Assembly (NCBI GenBank): GCA_947683625.1 | Contig: CANTUR010000069.1 | Location: forward strand, 3,534,001 to 3,598,000 | DNA from: Mallotus nudiflorus | Lineage: Eukaryota; Streptophyta; Magnoliopsida; Malpighiales; Euphorbiaceae | Length of the DNA stretch: 64,000 nucleotides | Direction of reading: 5' to 3' | Shown here: piece after piece, positions 1-10,940 of the stretch | Layout of the letters: each line of letters opens with the position of its first letter | Position numbering within the stretch: the first letter of the stretch is position 1 | Translations under genes and position numbers: made by a program | Notes under the pieces: generated by a model | The model's database searches: none | Told to the model about the DNA's origin: nothing | Seen by the model: only the letters and a program-made list of their open reading frames with translations

Positions 1-297
1 GTTTGAATCCCTGAAGCCCAAAGATAGGGCTGCAAGGGTTTGCATCCCTGAAGCTTAAGGACAAGGCTATTCAGGTTTGAATCCCCGAAGCTCAAGGATA
101 GGGTAGTTCAGGTTTAAATCCCTGAAGCTCAAAGAAAGGGTTATTCAGATTTGAATCCCCGAAGCTCAAAGAAAGGGTTGTTCAAATTTGAATCCCTGAA
201 GCTCAAAGAAAGGGTTGTTTAGATTTGAATCCCCGAAGCTCAAAGAAAGAGTTGTTCAAGTTTGAATCCTCGAAGCTCGAAGATCGAGATGACTGTT
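1..297 (+). repeat. 37-bp tandem repeat, about 8 copies, 3' internal region of a Tat-type element
   Basis: Eight contiguous units start at 1, 38, 75, 112 and onward every 37 bp. Each has the core TGAATCCCTGAAGCTCAAAG with few mismatches. There are no spacers between units. A related array lies in inverted orientation at 6190-6480. The position upstream of a polypurine tract and LTR places it in the 3' untranslated or internal region of a + strand Tat/Retand-type retrotransposon whose body lies beyond the left edge of the window. Confidence 0.8.
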
Positions 298-397
298 CTG
301 GTATTATCCCTGAAGTAAAAAATAAACGACAACTAGGCCAGGAAAACTCAGAAGTCTGTATCCTCGAGGAAGTGATAGTCAGACTAGAAAAATTCAA

Positions 398-660
398 GAA
401 TCACATCCCCAATAATGATCGAGCCAAGAAAACTCAAGAACCAAAGTCGAGGTTAAGTGATGATCGGGCCAGAAAAACTCGAGAATCATGTTTTAGGTGA
501 CTGATGATTGGGCCAGGAAAACCCATAAGTCTATGTCCCTAGTGAAATAGTAATCGGGCCAGGAAAACTCAAGGTTAACAGTCTTCAAATACTTTATCAA
601 ATATTAATGAGTGGCTGATCGGGCCAGGAAAACTCGAGGATCACGGTTATGTTTCAGAAT
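398..660 (+). repeat. Degenerate 45-60 bp repeats of the GATCGGGCCAGGAAAACTC type
   Basis: The core GATCGGGCCAGGAAAACTC recurs at irregular spacing. In one frame it reads DDRARKTRES-like peptides within a 91-codon open stretch at 225-500. The same units, more regular at 45 bp, occur on the - strand at 5575-6190. Whether the repeat is translated is unknown; the frame is lost in several units. Confidence 0.7.
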
Positions 661-767
661 TGAAGGATTCATCTCTCGGGTGAAACCTAAGAGTCAGGTA
701 TGTTGCTCGTCTTATTGTTGTGCATGTGATTTTTCAAAAAATGGTCATTGCATGCATTTGATTTTTA

Positions 768-786
768 AAAAAATCAGGGGGAAAAC
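768..786 (+). promoter_or_regulatory. Polypurine tract of the left Tat-type element
   Basis: A purine run (AAATCAGGGGGAAAAC) sits immediately before the LTR start TATTGACACCC. The inverted copy at 5424-5446 has the same layout and a better preserved LTR start, TGTAGACACCC. In LTR retrotransposons this tract primes plus-strand DNA synthesis. Confidence 0.65.
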
Positions 787-2845
787 TATTGACACCCGAT
801 TCGGTTGGCCTATATTAAGGGATGAATTAGGAATGCTCGGTTTGACCGACCTGATGTTAAGCCCAATGATGAGAATGTGAAGCTTGGACATAAGAACAAA
901 ACCTGAATCTCTAATGAGAAGTGGACTTGAAAGCCTAAAAGCCTAAAACTTAGCCCAATTGTCTAAAAATAACCCAGGCTCGCTTGGCCCAACATAGGCT
1001 TGGGCCAAAGAGGCGTCATCTCAGTACAATGAGGTGATTGCCTCTTTGGCAGCTGCCGCAGAGGCAATTGCCTCATCATAGAGGTGATCGCCTCATCGTA
1101 GAGGCACCGCCTCTGTGGCAGATCACTTGTAGCTGCATTTAATGCAACTATATGGTGGCCAAGTGGTGTGGGCCCCATACCCCAGACTTGATTTTGTGTG
1201 AGGAAGAGATTTTTGAGGAGAAGAAAAGGTTTATGGAGGCTTATGATGAGCTAGAAGGCTTAGGGGCATGGGCAAAGTGGGGAATAAAAGGAAAAAAGAG
1301 AGAGAGAGAAAAGAAAAAAAAAGGAGGAACCATTTGTTAAAAAAAAAGAAGAGAGGAGAGTTATGAAAGAAACACAGAATGACGTTCTTGAGGAAGGAAG
1401 GAAAAACCAAGCCAAAGCAAGTCTACATTCCTTACGAGAGAAAGGAGAAAAGCTTATGTCAAGGTGAAAATCATACCGAAGTGGAGATCACACTCAAAAA
1501 CACATCTTTAAGGGTCCATCACTTTAGTAAAATCTTGCATCCAAGTATATTTTTATAACTTCACCATTTTGTTTTGTGTTTATTTTGCATGTGACTAAGT
1601 AGTTGGTATACTTTATGTATATTTTCAATTTATTTTGTTTGTTACACTATTTCATTGATATGATCCAGTAAATTATTGCATATAGATGTAATTCGAAACC
1701 TGTTTAATGCATGTGTATGAGTATCACTTGCTTAGGATAGAAGTTTGATTGTCTTGAGAGTTGAGTTACCCCGTTGATCAGGCGACGCCTCTTCACCCCT
1801 ATCAATGAGGCGATCGCCTCTTCATAGAGATGATCACCACATTGAAAGGCCTTTAGGTAACTTGGCCTCTCTATTTATTCATTTCTGCATGATCTATTAT
1901 TTTGAATGCATTGAGGAAGCCTGATGATGAGGCATTGCCCTTTGCCAATGAGGCGATTGCCTTTTCACAAAGGCGATTGCCATATTGACAGGTCGACCAG
2001 TCATCTGGCTCTTCTCCTTTTATTAATTTTTGCTATAATGATCACTCCACATGCTCTTTCTGTCTTTATACATAATTACTTCATAACATGATAATAATTA
2101 TCTTGGTTATTTGAGGATTTCTTTAGCTTGTAACATGAAAACTCCTTTTTAGAACACTACTTGTAAATATTGTTGTATATGATTTTGTGCTTTGAAAAAG
2201 GAACTAACCATATGCGTATTGTAGGAAATTACTTGATGATATCCATCATTGAGTAGTCACTTTTGTTAGCTAACTCTTTAGAGCATTTCACTTGTGTAAA
2301 TAGTTTATCATTAGTTTACTTTTAATATATGTTTGGTTTATTTTTTATATATTATTCTTTTATTTTTCCCCAAAGCATTGTAATTCTTAATCCCTTCCCC
2401 CATTTGATTTTGAATGTATGGTTGTAAATATTTATTTATTTTATTTTTGTTGAATGTTGGGACCTTAAAAGTATGAAATTAAATTAATATGCAAACTTGA
2501 ACTTAACTATAAAACTTGTAAAGTGGATGAAGGCAAGCTCAATTTTGAATGTAAATGAGGAAATAATTAAATGTAATAAAATGCAAAATACAAACGGAGG
2601 CCAATCGTAAGGTTGGGTAAGCATTCAAACGCTTATACTTAGTTTCTGAACCTGATATCTGATGACGACTTCTGAAAACCTCCGTGGAATCCAGTTGCTG
2701 TACAGTGTGTCCCGGCTTTTATCCGGGTGGCGACTCCATCTTTAAATAGGCCCAAAACCTATATCGTATTTTCAGGTGGGTCTCAAGCCCACACAGTGCT
2801 GTGATCGCCAAACACTTGGGTGCGCGCTAAACCCTGCCGCCTACA
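787..2845 (+). mobile_element. 3' LTR (about 2.06 kb) of a Tat-type Ty3/gypsy retrotransposon
   Basis: It begins TATTGACACCC (decayed TGTAGACACCC) after a polypurine tract and ends CCGCCTACA at 2845, giving the expected TGTAG...CTACA inverted ends. It is homologous, inverted, to 3533-5423; matching parts include the GAGGCGATCGCC-type motif clusters, the AAAGAAGAGAG purine stretch near 1300 and the end segment 2640-2845. A conserved block near 2728 (TGGCGACTCC) resembles a tRNA-Arg primer site but lies inside the terminal-repeat boundaries, so I do not call it a PBS. No coding sequence is seen; the 62-codon open stretch at 1152-1340 is low complexity. Confidence 0.75.
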
Positions 2846-3532
2846 TTATTATTATAATATTATATGCTCTACTTTTTATTTATTAATTTTGAATTCATAA
2901 AAATATCTACTTTTGAAACAAATTATATAATTTTCCTATTTTCATAAAATTTATTAATTTTAAATATCTACTAATTAATTTAATATAATAAGACTTATAA
3001 AATTATGTTATCTAATTTGATTTATATAAGATAAAATATAAGTAAACCTAATTAAAAGAGAAAACATATATTTTTAACAAAATCATTACTAGAATTTTAA
3101 TTTATTTTATTTATTAGAGATAAAATTAAAATTCAAAAAATATACTTTCAATTAAATTAGAATTATATGTTAATCAATTCCATTTTTATTAGAGATAAAC
3201 TAGAAATTAACCTAATTATAATAGATAATATACTTTTAATTTAATTAGAATTTTTGTTAGCGATAAAATAGAATTTAACCTAATTAAATAGGAAACATAC
3301 TTTCAATTAAATTAGAATTATATTTTATTAATTTAATTTTTATTAGAGATAAAATAGAAATTAACTTAATTAAAATAGAAAATAGACTTTCAATCAAATT
3401 AAAATTATACTTTAATTAATTAATTTACTTTTATTAGTAAATATCTAAATTATCTAATTTTTATTGAATAATGAGTGAAAATTTTTTCATAATTTTATTT
3501 GTCCCCCTTATTCATACATTTATATATATTAT
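2846..3532. repeat. AT-rich spacer with about 4 degenerate tandem units between two convergent LTRs
   Basis: No gene. From about 3105 to 3440 the motif ATTAGAGATAAAATAGAAAT recurs about every 70-90 bp, each time followed by an AATTAAATTAGAATT-like string. The last 40 bases before 3533 (CCCTTATTCATACATTTATA) resemble 13100-13135, suggesting related flanking DNA. Confidence 0.6.
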
Positions 3533-5423
3533 TGTAGACGGCGGGGTTTAATGCGTGCCCAAGTGTTTGGCAATCACAACATTGTATGGGCTTGAGGCCT
3601 ACTAAGAAATATGACATTAGTCTTAAAGCCTACTCAGAGATGGAGTCACCACCTAAATGAAAGCCGGGACACACTTATACGACAACTGTATTCCACGGAG
3701 GTTCCCACAAGCGATCATTAGAGAAGGAGTTCAAAAATTGGGGATGGGCGTTTGAAAGCCTACCTAAGCTTGCGGTTAGTCTTCGTTTACATTTTGTAGT
3801 TTTTTAACCTTAATTATTCAATGATTTCTTTATTATCAAGCAAATTGTGATTTCATTCCAATCGATCGTTGCATTTTACAATTAATCCCAAGTTTGCACA
3901 TTAATCTAATTTCATGTTTTTAAGTCCCAACCTTCACCATAAGTAAATTCAAATATAAATTATAACCATACATTCCAAATCAAAGGGGGAGAGAGATTAA
4001 GGATTACAATGCCTTCTTAAATAATGGTATAATAAACAATAAATATACTAAAAAGAAACCAAAAAATAAACTGCTCTAATTAAATAAAACCTCTCAAGAA
4101 CTAATTAATGGATGGAATGATTGATGATCACAAATAACTAATGGATCCTTACAACAAGCGAAATGTTAGTCCTTCAAAATGCGTAAAGGTCATGTAAAAA
4201 ATTCATAAGATTACTTAATGATTAAACTTAATAAAATGAAAGTCGCACACTTGTGAGCAAGGTAAATACTAAACTTTAATTGGACAACGTTGCGGGGTAA
4301 ACATATGAAATAGTCTTAAGTGCTCTAAGGCCTACACATGCATATGACCTTATAATATATACATAAAGCTAGATAAAGTTATATGAGACTTTGTCAGAGT
4401 GGCGATCGCCTCTGTACCATGAGGCGATCGCCTCATCCTGATGAGCAGTCACTAGCAACCCTTATAATGGCAAATCTTTTAGTTCAAGTAAAGATCTATT
4501 ATAACTATTAATCTATACACACAACCTCACATAAGGCTCAATGAATCATATAAGAAACAATGCATATTACGAGTGATAAGCACAAGGGAAAGAATATGAA
4601 AGCTAGTAAACAAAGAAAATTACATGTAAACAAATGGAGAAATGCATCATGCAAAATTAAAGGGGTAAGAAGTTTACTGAAAAGTGAGTTTTGAAAATGT
4701 ATTTGGCCCTCAGAGATGTTTTTAAAGTGTTAATCCTCTCTTTGAATGCAAGTCTTCCCCTCTCTCTTCAAGAGAAATCCCTTTTTAAGCTTGTTTCCTC
4801 TAGAACTTCCCCTTCTTTATCTCAGAGCTCTCTGCCTTTTTCTCCCTCTCTGTAATTTTTCTCAGTTTTTTGTTCCCATGTCTTCCTCCCAGAAAAAGTC
4901 CCATTTTTCTCCCATTTTTTTTCTCTTTTATTCACCTCCCTTAGCCTATACCCTTACTACCACTCCACCATCATTGCCTTTCTTATCCCTTCTCTTCTCC
5001 CAATGTTATTTTTTAGACTTGAGGCTAAGTTGTAGAGTTGAGTGGGCCTACCAAGTTGGCTGCCATGATCACCTCCTCATTTAATGAGAGGCAAGTGGCT
5101 ACTATAGAGGCGGCACCTCTACGATGAGGTGATCGCCTCTTCAGTAACTGCTAGAGAGGTGGTCTCCTCTTCACAGAGGCATTCACCTCTCGGTCTTGCC
5201 CTACGTTGGGCCTAGTAGGCTAAGGCGATTTAGGCTAATTCTTAAAGGGTTTTGGGCTTGTTCACGGGTTTCTAACCCTCGGGCTCATTTTTGAGAAGAT
5301 TTCAGGATTTCTTTCTTGCATTCAAGTCTTACATTTCTTGTCATCGAGCTCTATTATGGGCCGGCTAAATCGAGTATTCACAGTTCACCCCTTATCACGG
5401 GTTAATCGAATTGGGTGTCTACA
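3533..5423 (-). mobile_element. 3' LTR (about 1.9 kb) of a second, inverted Tat-type retrotransposon
   Basis: Read on the - strand it starts TGTAGACACCCAATTCG at 5423 and ends CCGTCTACA at 3533. It matches the + strand LTR at 787-2845 along most of its length, with indels. Clusters of the GAGGCGATCGCCTC motif lie at 4399-4436 and 5060-5190. The 112-codon open stretch at 4746-5084 (+) is a pyrimidine-rich shadow of the LTR and is not a gene. Confidence 0.75.
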
Positions 5424-5446
5424 GTTTACCCCTTGATTTTTTAAAA
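5424..5446 (-). promoter_or_regulatory. Polypurine tract of the inverted Tat-type element
   Basis: On the - strand AAATCAAGGGGTAAAC immediately precedes the LTR start TGTAGACACCC. Its position and composition match the tract at 768-786. Confidence 0.65.
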
Positions 5447-5574
5447 AAACCAAATGCATGCAATGATAAAATTTTAAAAAATCACATGCATAACATAAGA
5501 AAGCTATAAACAATGTACTTGGCTCCCAAGCTTCACTAGGGAAGTGGATTCTTCAATTTGGAAATGTGACCATG

Positions 5575-6190
5575 ATCCTCAGGTTTTCCTGGTCTGATCA
5601 ACCACTCATTAATACTTGATAATTTGTTCGACAATGATAATCCTTGGGTTTTCCTGGCCCGATTCAATCATATAACTAAAACACAAACTCTTGAGTTTTT
5701 CTAGCATAATCATCATTCAACTGGAACATGATTCTTGGGTTTTCCTAACCTGATCGTCACTTAATCAAAATAAAGACTCTCAATTTTTCTTGGCCTGATC
5801 GTCACTTAACTGAAATGAAGACTCTTAGGTTTTCCTGGCTCGATCGTCACTCAACTGAAATAAAGACTCTTGGGTTTTCTTGGCCCGATCGTCACTCAAT
5901 CAAAATGAAAACTCTTAGGTTTTCCTGGCCCAATTTTCACTCAACTAAAGAAAAGACTCTTGAGTTTTCCTAACTCGATTGCCACTCAATCGAAACAAAG
6001 ACTCTTAGGTTTTCCTAGCCAGATTGTCACTCAACTGAAATAAAGACTCTTGGGTTTTCCTAGTTTGATTATCACTCAACTGAAACAAAAGACTCTTGGG
6101 TTTTCCTAGCCTGATCATTATTCAACTGAAACAAAGACTCTAGGGTTTTCCTAGCTTGATCATCACTTAATTGAAACACAGAGTCTGGGG
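5575..6190 (-). repeat. 45-bp tandem repeat array, about 13 units
   Basis: On the + strand each unit reads GACTCTTGGGTTTTCCTGGC followed by CCGATCGTCACTCAACTGAA. The spacing is almost exactly 45 bp. On the - strand the unit reads in frame as SDDQARKTQES-like peptides, and an 80-codon open stretch (6072-6314) spans the junction into the next array. Tandem arrays just upstream of the 3' LTR are known from the Retand-type Tat elements of Silene, which supports the classification. Confidence 0.8.
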
Positions 6191-6480
6191 ATACAACTTG
6201 AACAACCCTCTCAACTACGAGCTTTGGGGATATAACTCGAATAGCTCTTACAAGTATGAGCTTCGGGGATGCCACTCGAATTGCTCTCATAACTACAAGC
6301 TTCAAGGATACCACTCGAATAGCTCTTCCTAACTACGAGCTTCAGGGATACAACCCTTACAACTCTCATAACTACGAGCTTTAGGGATACAACCCTCACA
6401 ACTTGAGCCTCAGGATACAACCCGATCAGCTCCTACAACTTAATCTTTGGAGATACAACCCAAACAGCTCTCATAACCAT
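6190..6480 (-). repeat. Second tandem array (about 38-44 bp units), inverted homologue of 1-297
   Basis: Units contain ACTACGAGCTTCAGGGATAC and end in AGCTCTCATAA-like strings. Reversed, they correspond to the 37-bp units at 1-297. On the - strand they read as SLKLVVMRVVRV-like repeats in overlapping 69- and 80-codon open stretches. Translation is unproven. Confidence 0.65.
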
Positions 6481-6666
6481 TGGATTTTTTTAGCCCAATG
6501 CATTGTTCTAATTATTTAAAAAAACCACTCCACTAGAGTATTTCCATATAACAATCTCAATTTTCAAGATGCACCCGAAGAAATTCTTTTCCGTTATTAT
6601 CACCATTTCATTCATTTCATCACCATCATTTTTCACCATTTTTTTAGCCTAACCTAACCTTCCTAC

Positions 6667-6770
6667 TATAAAAGCATCACTTTTTCCTTTCTTTCTCTTT
6701 TCTTTTTTTTTCTTCCTTCATCTCTCCCTTTCCCCCTTATTTTCCCGTATACATATTTTTTTTTAAAATG
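6667..6770 (+). promoter_or_regulatory. Putative promoter and start of the antisense PMD gene
   Basis: TATAAAAG at 6667-6674 lies about 100 bp before an ATG at 6768, with a pyrimidine-rich leader between them. The ATG opens only a short frame (MDEDRTSPAVKWD then stop), so the first exon is decayed or the start is elsewhere. The second PMD gene has the same TATA-to-ATG spacing, at 63746-63631. This is inference from layout. Confidence 0.35.
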
Positions 6771-7329
6771 GATGAAGATAGAACATCACCTGCAGTTAAA
6801 TGGGATTAAATCTCTCTGTCTTTTAATGCCCTCGCAGCCTCAGATTGATAAAAGGAGATCCCATTCCTCTTTTAGTAAACTTGAGAAGTCATAGTTGTTC
6901 ATCAACATCAAGAGAGGTTAATTCCTAAATTCTTCTTATTTTGCTGCAAATTATACTGGGTTAAACTGCATTTGTGTCCATTTATTGTTTATAATAGAAA
7001 ACTAGGTTAATTATTCATGCATTTATGAAGTTTGGGTAAAAATTAGAAAAACTATTCATTTCCTTTCGATGCGCTAAGGCGATCACCTCTTCATAGGGTG
7101 ATTGCCTCATCAATGAGGTGATCGCTTCATAAAGAAAGGAAATTGCCTCTACGCCATCATACAGAGGATCACCTCTTGGTAATGGGGTGATCACCTTTAC
7201 GATAAGGTGCAACACCTCAATGACAGGGCGAACTGACTTGTCTATAACCACTTAGTCATTTTACTTCAAACAATAAACATAATTGAATAATATTTTATTC
7301 AACTTCCATAATTCTTATTCCTTTTCTTT

Positions 7330-9010
7330 TGTAACATGATGCACAGACATTCAAGGGTATTGAAAACTTCCACAGAGCCCGAGCTTTCTATGATGACTTA
7401 ATCGATGATCAAAAGGATTAGATCTAAGACACAGGGTTTGACAATTTCATCCTTTCGCTTCCCTTCGAGCAGGGTTAAAGAAACTACTAGCCACTCCATG
7501 CACTGATGGAGAGGTGGTTCGATACGACACATACCTTCCATCTTCCATTCGAGGAGCTTACCTTAGACCCTATTTCTTTTACTACTATTACTGAGATTAC
7601 ATGTGTTGAAGATCCTATCCCTTTTGACACGAGCCTTCACCAGCTAACTCCAGAGAAGGTTACCTACATGGAGCGCCTTTTAAGGATGGTCCCGGATATA
7701 ATGGGGACTTATACCCTCAAGCTTGAGTCGATTCATGGTTTTTACACCTGAGATAGAGCTATAGCAATGATCACCCCATGTGAGATTGATTAAGTGGTGC
7801 ATGCCTTTTTGCTTTATCTCCTTGGTACCACCTTTTTTGCTGACACCACTAACTCTATCGACCTGATGCTCCTACTACCTCTCTTAGACTTGGATAAGGT
7901 GTCCTCATTTGATTAGGGAAGCTATGCTTTGGCCTACCTTTATAGTAGTATGGATGAGGTGGTATGTGGGGCCAAAAGATTATGCAGCTTTTGGTATGCT
8001 GTAATGGTACGTTTTACCCCCTCTCTCTACTTGAGTCATTGCAATATCTACTCATTAACATCTGCTATTCCTTTTTATTTTATAGATGTGGGCCTTGGAG
8101 TTGGTGCAACTTATTGGCACGATGCAAGTAGGGGATGACTTTCTTGCCATCGGTAGGTGAGGAAGCAGTCGTGTCTTAAAGATGCTCGAGTATATATTCA
8201 CTAGTAGCATCTGAACTCCTTGACATAGGATGCGGTACCTATAAATCCCACATTACATGTTAGTAATTTTGAAATTTTGATTTACTTACCTATCAATATC
8301 TCTTTTGCATATCCAAGCTAATTTATGGGATCCTAAGGGCGGGTGGAACATGGAGATGACTCATTCCAGACCATTAGCTCAGAAGAGGGTCTTTATTTGT
8401 GGACTAGGCTATCAAGTCTGGTATCTTGGTGAGTGGATCCTGAACTGAAGCTGAGGAGCTAGTGCGAGGCGTGTGCCCAAGTCTCCCTCGAGGAGCATGT
8501 TATAGACCCATGAGCTAGAGGGGGCCTAATTGGACCAGACTATTATTGGAGAGCTAGTCGTAGAGCATACTATTCGAATCAAAAGCTGGTATATGGAGTT
8601 CATTTGGACCCACATCTTATAGATAGTCCTTTTTACTATTGCTTCCACTTCATAGGTAATTACTCGATACTCTCTTTTTCATTCAAAATTTTAACATCTT
8701 GACATAGGATTTTTTTGTTTTCAGGTTGTAGCGGTTAGACCTACAACCTAGGCCAGACCTCAGGTACGAGAAAGAGAGCCCCTAAGGCACCCTCTAGATC
8801 TAGAGAGGGGACTTCGACCGCAACTGAGGAGATAAGACCCCCTACCACCTCTAGCTCACAGTTTGTTCACATCCTTGATTCTCTGGCTCATTGCTGGGTT
8901 CCTCCTAGGGAATTGTCTTATTTGTTTTTGACCTCAGACATGGAGCTCACCCCGGCGTGTACTCTTGGAGATGCCACTCACGTGAATTTGCTCTTGACCT
9001 GTCTTAAATT
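7330..9010 (+). pseudogene. Plant mobile domain (PMD) gene, intron-containing, antisense within the Tat-type element
   Basis: The 81-codon open frame at 7506-7751 begins MERWFDTTHTFHLPFEELTL, the classic PMD core (W..THTFHLP.GE.T). Further exon-like blocks follow: LGTTFFADTTNS near 7815, LAYLYSSMDEVVCGAKRL near 7930 ending FWYAVM, an intron-like stretch (GTACGTTTTACC ... TTTATAG), then MWALELVQLIGTMQ near 8088 and more decayed blocks at 8318-8660 and 8725-9010. PMD proteins (PF10536-type, including MAIN and MAIL genes) are both host genes and transposon passengers. Here the gene lies on the strand opposite to the surrounding Tat integrase and RNase H. Several in-frame stops mark it as a pseudogene. 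The domain call is firm; exon ends are approximate. Confidence 0.75.
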
Positions 9011-9530
9011 GTTTCCTGAACCATTCTCAACACATTTATTAGTTCTAAAATTCTCTTAATAATGCAGATTCCTTTGGAATAAGGTCTGTACATGTATCGG
9101 ATGATCGAGGCCTAGAGGGATTATATGCTGGACATCACCCAGTAGTGGAGGGTATTTGTACACTTTATTCTTTATTAATCAGATGCTTGCAAAACTAAAT
9201 TTTATCTTAATGAATTTATTTATTATTCATTTTTTTACATATAATTTTTTTTAGCATCAGTAATTACAACGATGTTTCCCCTTTCTTCCCTTTTTACTAC
9301 TATATTTCAATTTACAAGGCTGAAATAGTCGTGATTAGGCAAAAACTTATTAATCATCATTAAAGAGGCAACAACTCTCTACTGAAGAGGCGATCGCCTC
9401 ATGACCTCCTGCTAAAGAGCCGTTTCACTTATTTATCTTCAAATTGCTTTATGCCTAAAGGATTAACCTCCCATTCCTTCATATAGTAGCTCATTTCTAG
9501 GATCCTCAAAAACATATTTTTTAGTTCAAC

Positions 9531-10520
9531 ATGGTTGAATTATGTCCTTTACTAGAAGAGTTTGAAGCCCTCTTAGGCTGCCAAATGGATTCCTCCTACC
9601 AACTCACGATCCCTACACTTAGAATCCCATACTCACATTTAGTTCAATATCAGATGGCCCGATTGTTCAATCGTCCAACATAGTCTTCATCTTACTACCT
9701 TCTCAGCTCAGAGATTGCATTAGAACCCTTCCTTGAAGCTGTCTTGAATGTAGATAGAGGAGAGGTATATTGGCCCTAGTTGATGGCCTTTTGCTTATAT
9801 GCCCAATTCCTAGTTGTCTTGCCATTTGGAAACTGTAATTCAAAACTCTTACATAGTTTGGGGCAAGTGGAAGTAGGACTTAATCCATTCCCTCTCATTC
9901 TAGTAGAAACCATAATTAGACTATAGACAATTTCATAAAGTCCAAGCGATTTTCTGGAAGTCCATTCTTGTTGGAGGTAAGTTTCTCAATTTTTGACTGG
10001 CTGACATTTTCTCTTACCTACTACTCCTATAAATGTCATTTCATGAAAAGCTGAGACTACTTGAACCTCTTTGAGACTTAAAATAGTATAGGGTTATGCA
10101 TTACCGTACCAAAAAACTGCATCCAATACCAAAGAACATCTAGGACTGGTTATCCACATTCCCCAATACCCTGATTTGATGGATGTGCTCATGGTGGAGG
10201 TTGTAATGTGTGATTGTTCAGTCTTACACTTACTAGCTTCTTTTCATTGGCCTTCGTTCCACCACCTTCTATGATCCTACCCTACTCTATTGCCAATACA
10301 AGTAAAAATAACTAATAGTGGAATTAGTGCATGAATTCAAGCTTGGACCTCTCACCCAAAACATTTTAGAGAACTTAATGGCTACCTAGCCTCACAAAAT
10401 CATCTAGACAAACATAGACTACAATAGGGATTTGTCCACTGATGATCATTATAAGGCATGGATTTAATTACAACAAGTAGCAAGAGATAAGTTTATCAAA
10501 AATAAAAAAAATAAGAGAAT
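9531..10520 (+). pseudogene. DUF7745-like gene remnant, antisense within the Tat-type element
   Basis: Frame from ATG 9531 reads MVELCPLLEEFEALLGCQM, then LTIPTLRIPYSHLV, LMAFCLYAQFLVVLPF and LNPFPLILVETIIRL, interrupted by stops. A later block near 10440 reads STDDHYKAWI. This order (acidic LEEFEALLG start, LRIP block, L..YG..LFP-like hydrophobic block, P.LLAETI block, Y..WL block) is what I know of DUF7745 proteins, which are widespread in plant repeats and have no known function. It follows the PMD gene on the same strand and ends about 0.4 kb before the oppositely oriented integrase ends. Identification is from remembered family pattern, so moderate. Confidence 0.55.
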
Positions 10521-10940
10521 TACAAGCATCGAGTGTTTGGGATATTTAACAAAAGAGGTGAAAATAAAATTAGTTCATGAATTAAGTCCTCATTTCTCTT
10601 TTTGTTAGATAAAGTTTCCCTTTTCAGTTAAACAGTTTGTAATAGACACTTAACACAACGTTTAACAGTAATTAGAACAATCTATTTCATCAAACTGTAA
10701 GCATAATATGACAATACATTTTGCTTTTGACATAACTTATATTGTTAATTGGCTTGCCTTTGCATGTTTTCCAACTAACCATTTTCATTTATCTCTCTCT
10801 CCGTTTACATGTCCTTAAATTTTGCTTAGACTACCTCTTTTGAGGTTTTCAACCCAGCAGGACTCTTTTATTTTTTTCATTTTTGTCTTTAACTTTTGCC
10901 TAGATAGACTCTTTCCAAGGTTTTCTCCTTAACGAGAATT
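10521..10940. other. Region between DUF7745-like gene and integrase end
   Basis: No gene is visible. It holds the 3' flank of the - strand polyprotein. The + strand text CCTAGATAGACTCTTTCCAA and the AAGGTTTTC block near 10915 follow the stop codon, as in other Tat elements. Confidence 0.4.

Noticed and set aside
1..297. CRISPR-like array of 37-bp repeats
   Set aside because: Units are directly adjacent with no spacers, and the context is plant LTR retrotransposon DNA. It is an ordinary tandem repeat.
2728..2737. TGGCGACTCC as a tRNA-Arg primer-binding site
   Set aside because: It lies about 110 bp inside the LTR end defined by CTACA and by the inverted copy, so it is not positioned as a PBS. 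It may be a conserved LTR block.
4746..5084. 112-codon open frame
   Set aside because: It is a Phe/Leu/Ser-rich reading of a pyrimidine-rich LTR segment whose sense strand is the opposite one.
1020..5190. GCGATCGC palindromes as a sign of cyanobacterial DNA (HIP1)
   Set aside because: The surrounding sequence is AT-rich plant retrotransposon LTR, and the motif is confined to Tat-related sequence. It is a coincidence of motif, not transfer.
7506..7751. Functional host MAIN/MAIL-type PMD gene
   Set aside because: There are multiple stops, decayed flanking exons and a location inside a Tat element. It is better read as a transposon passenger pseudogene.
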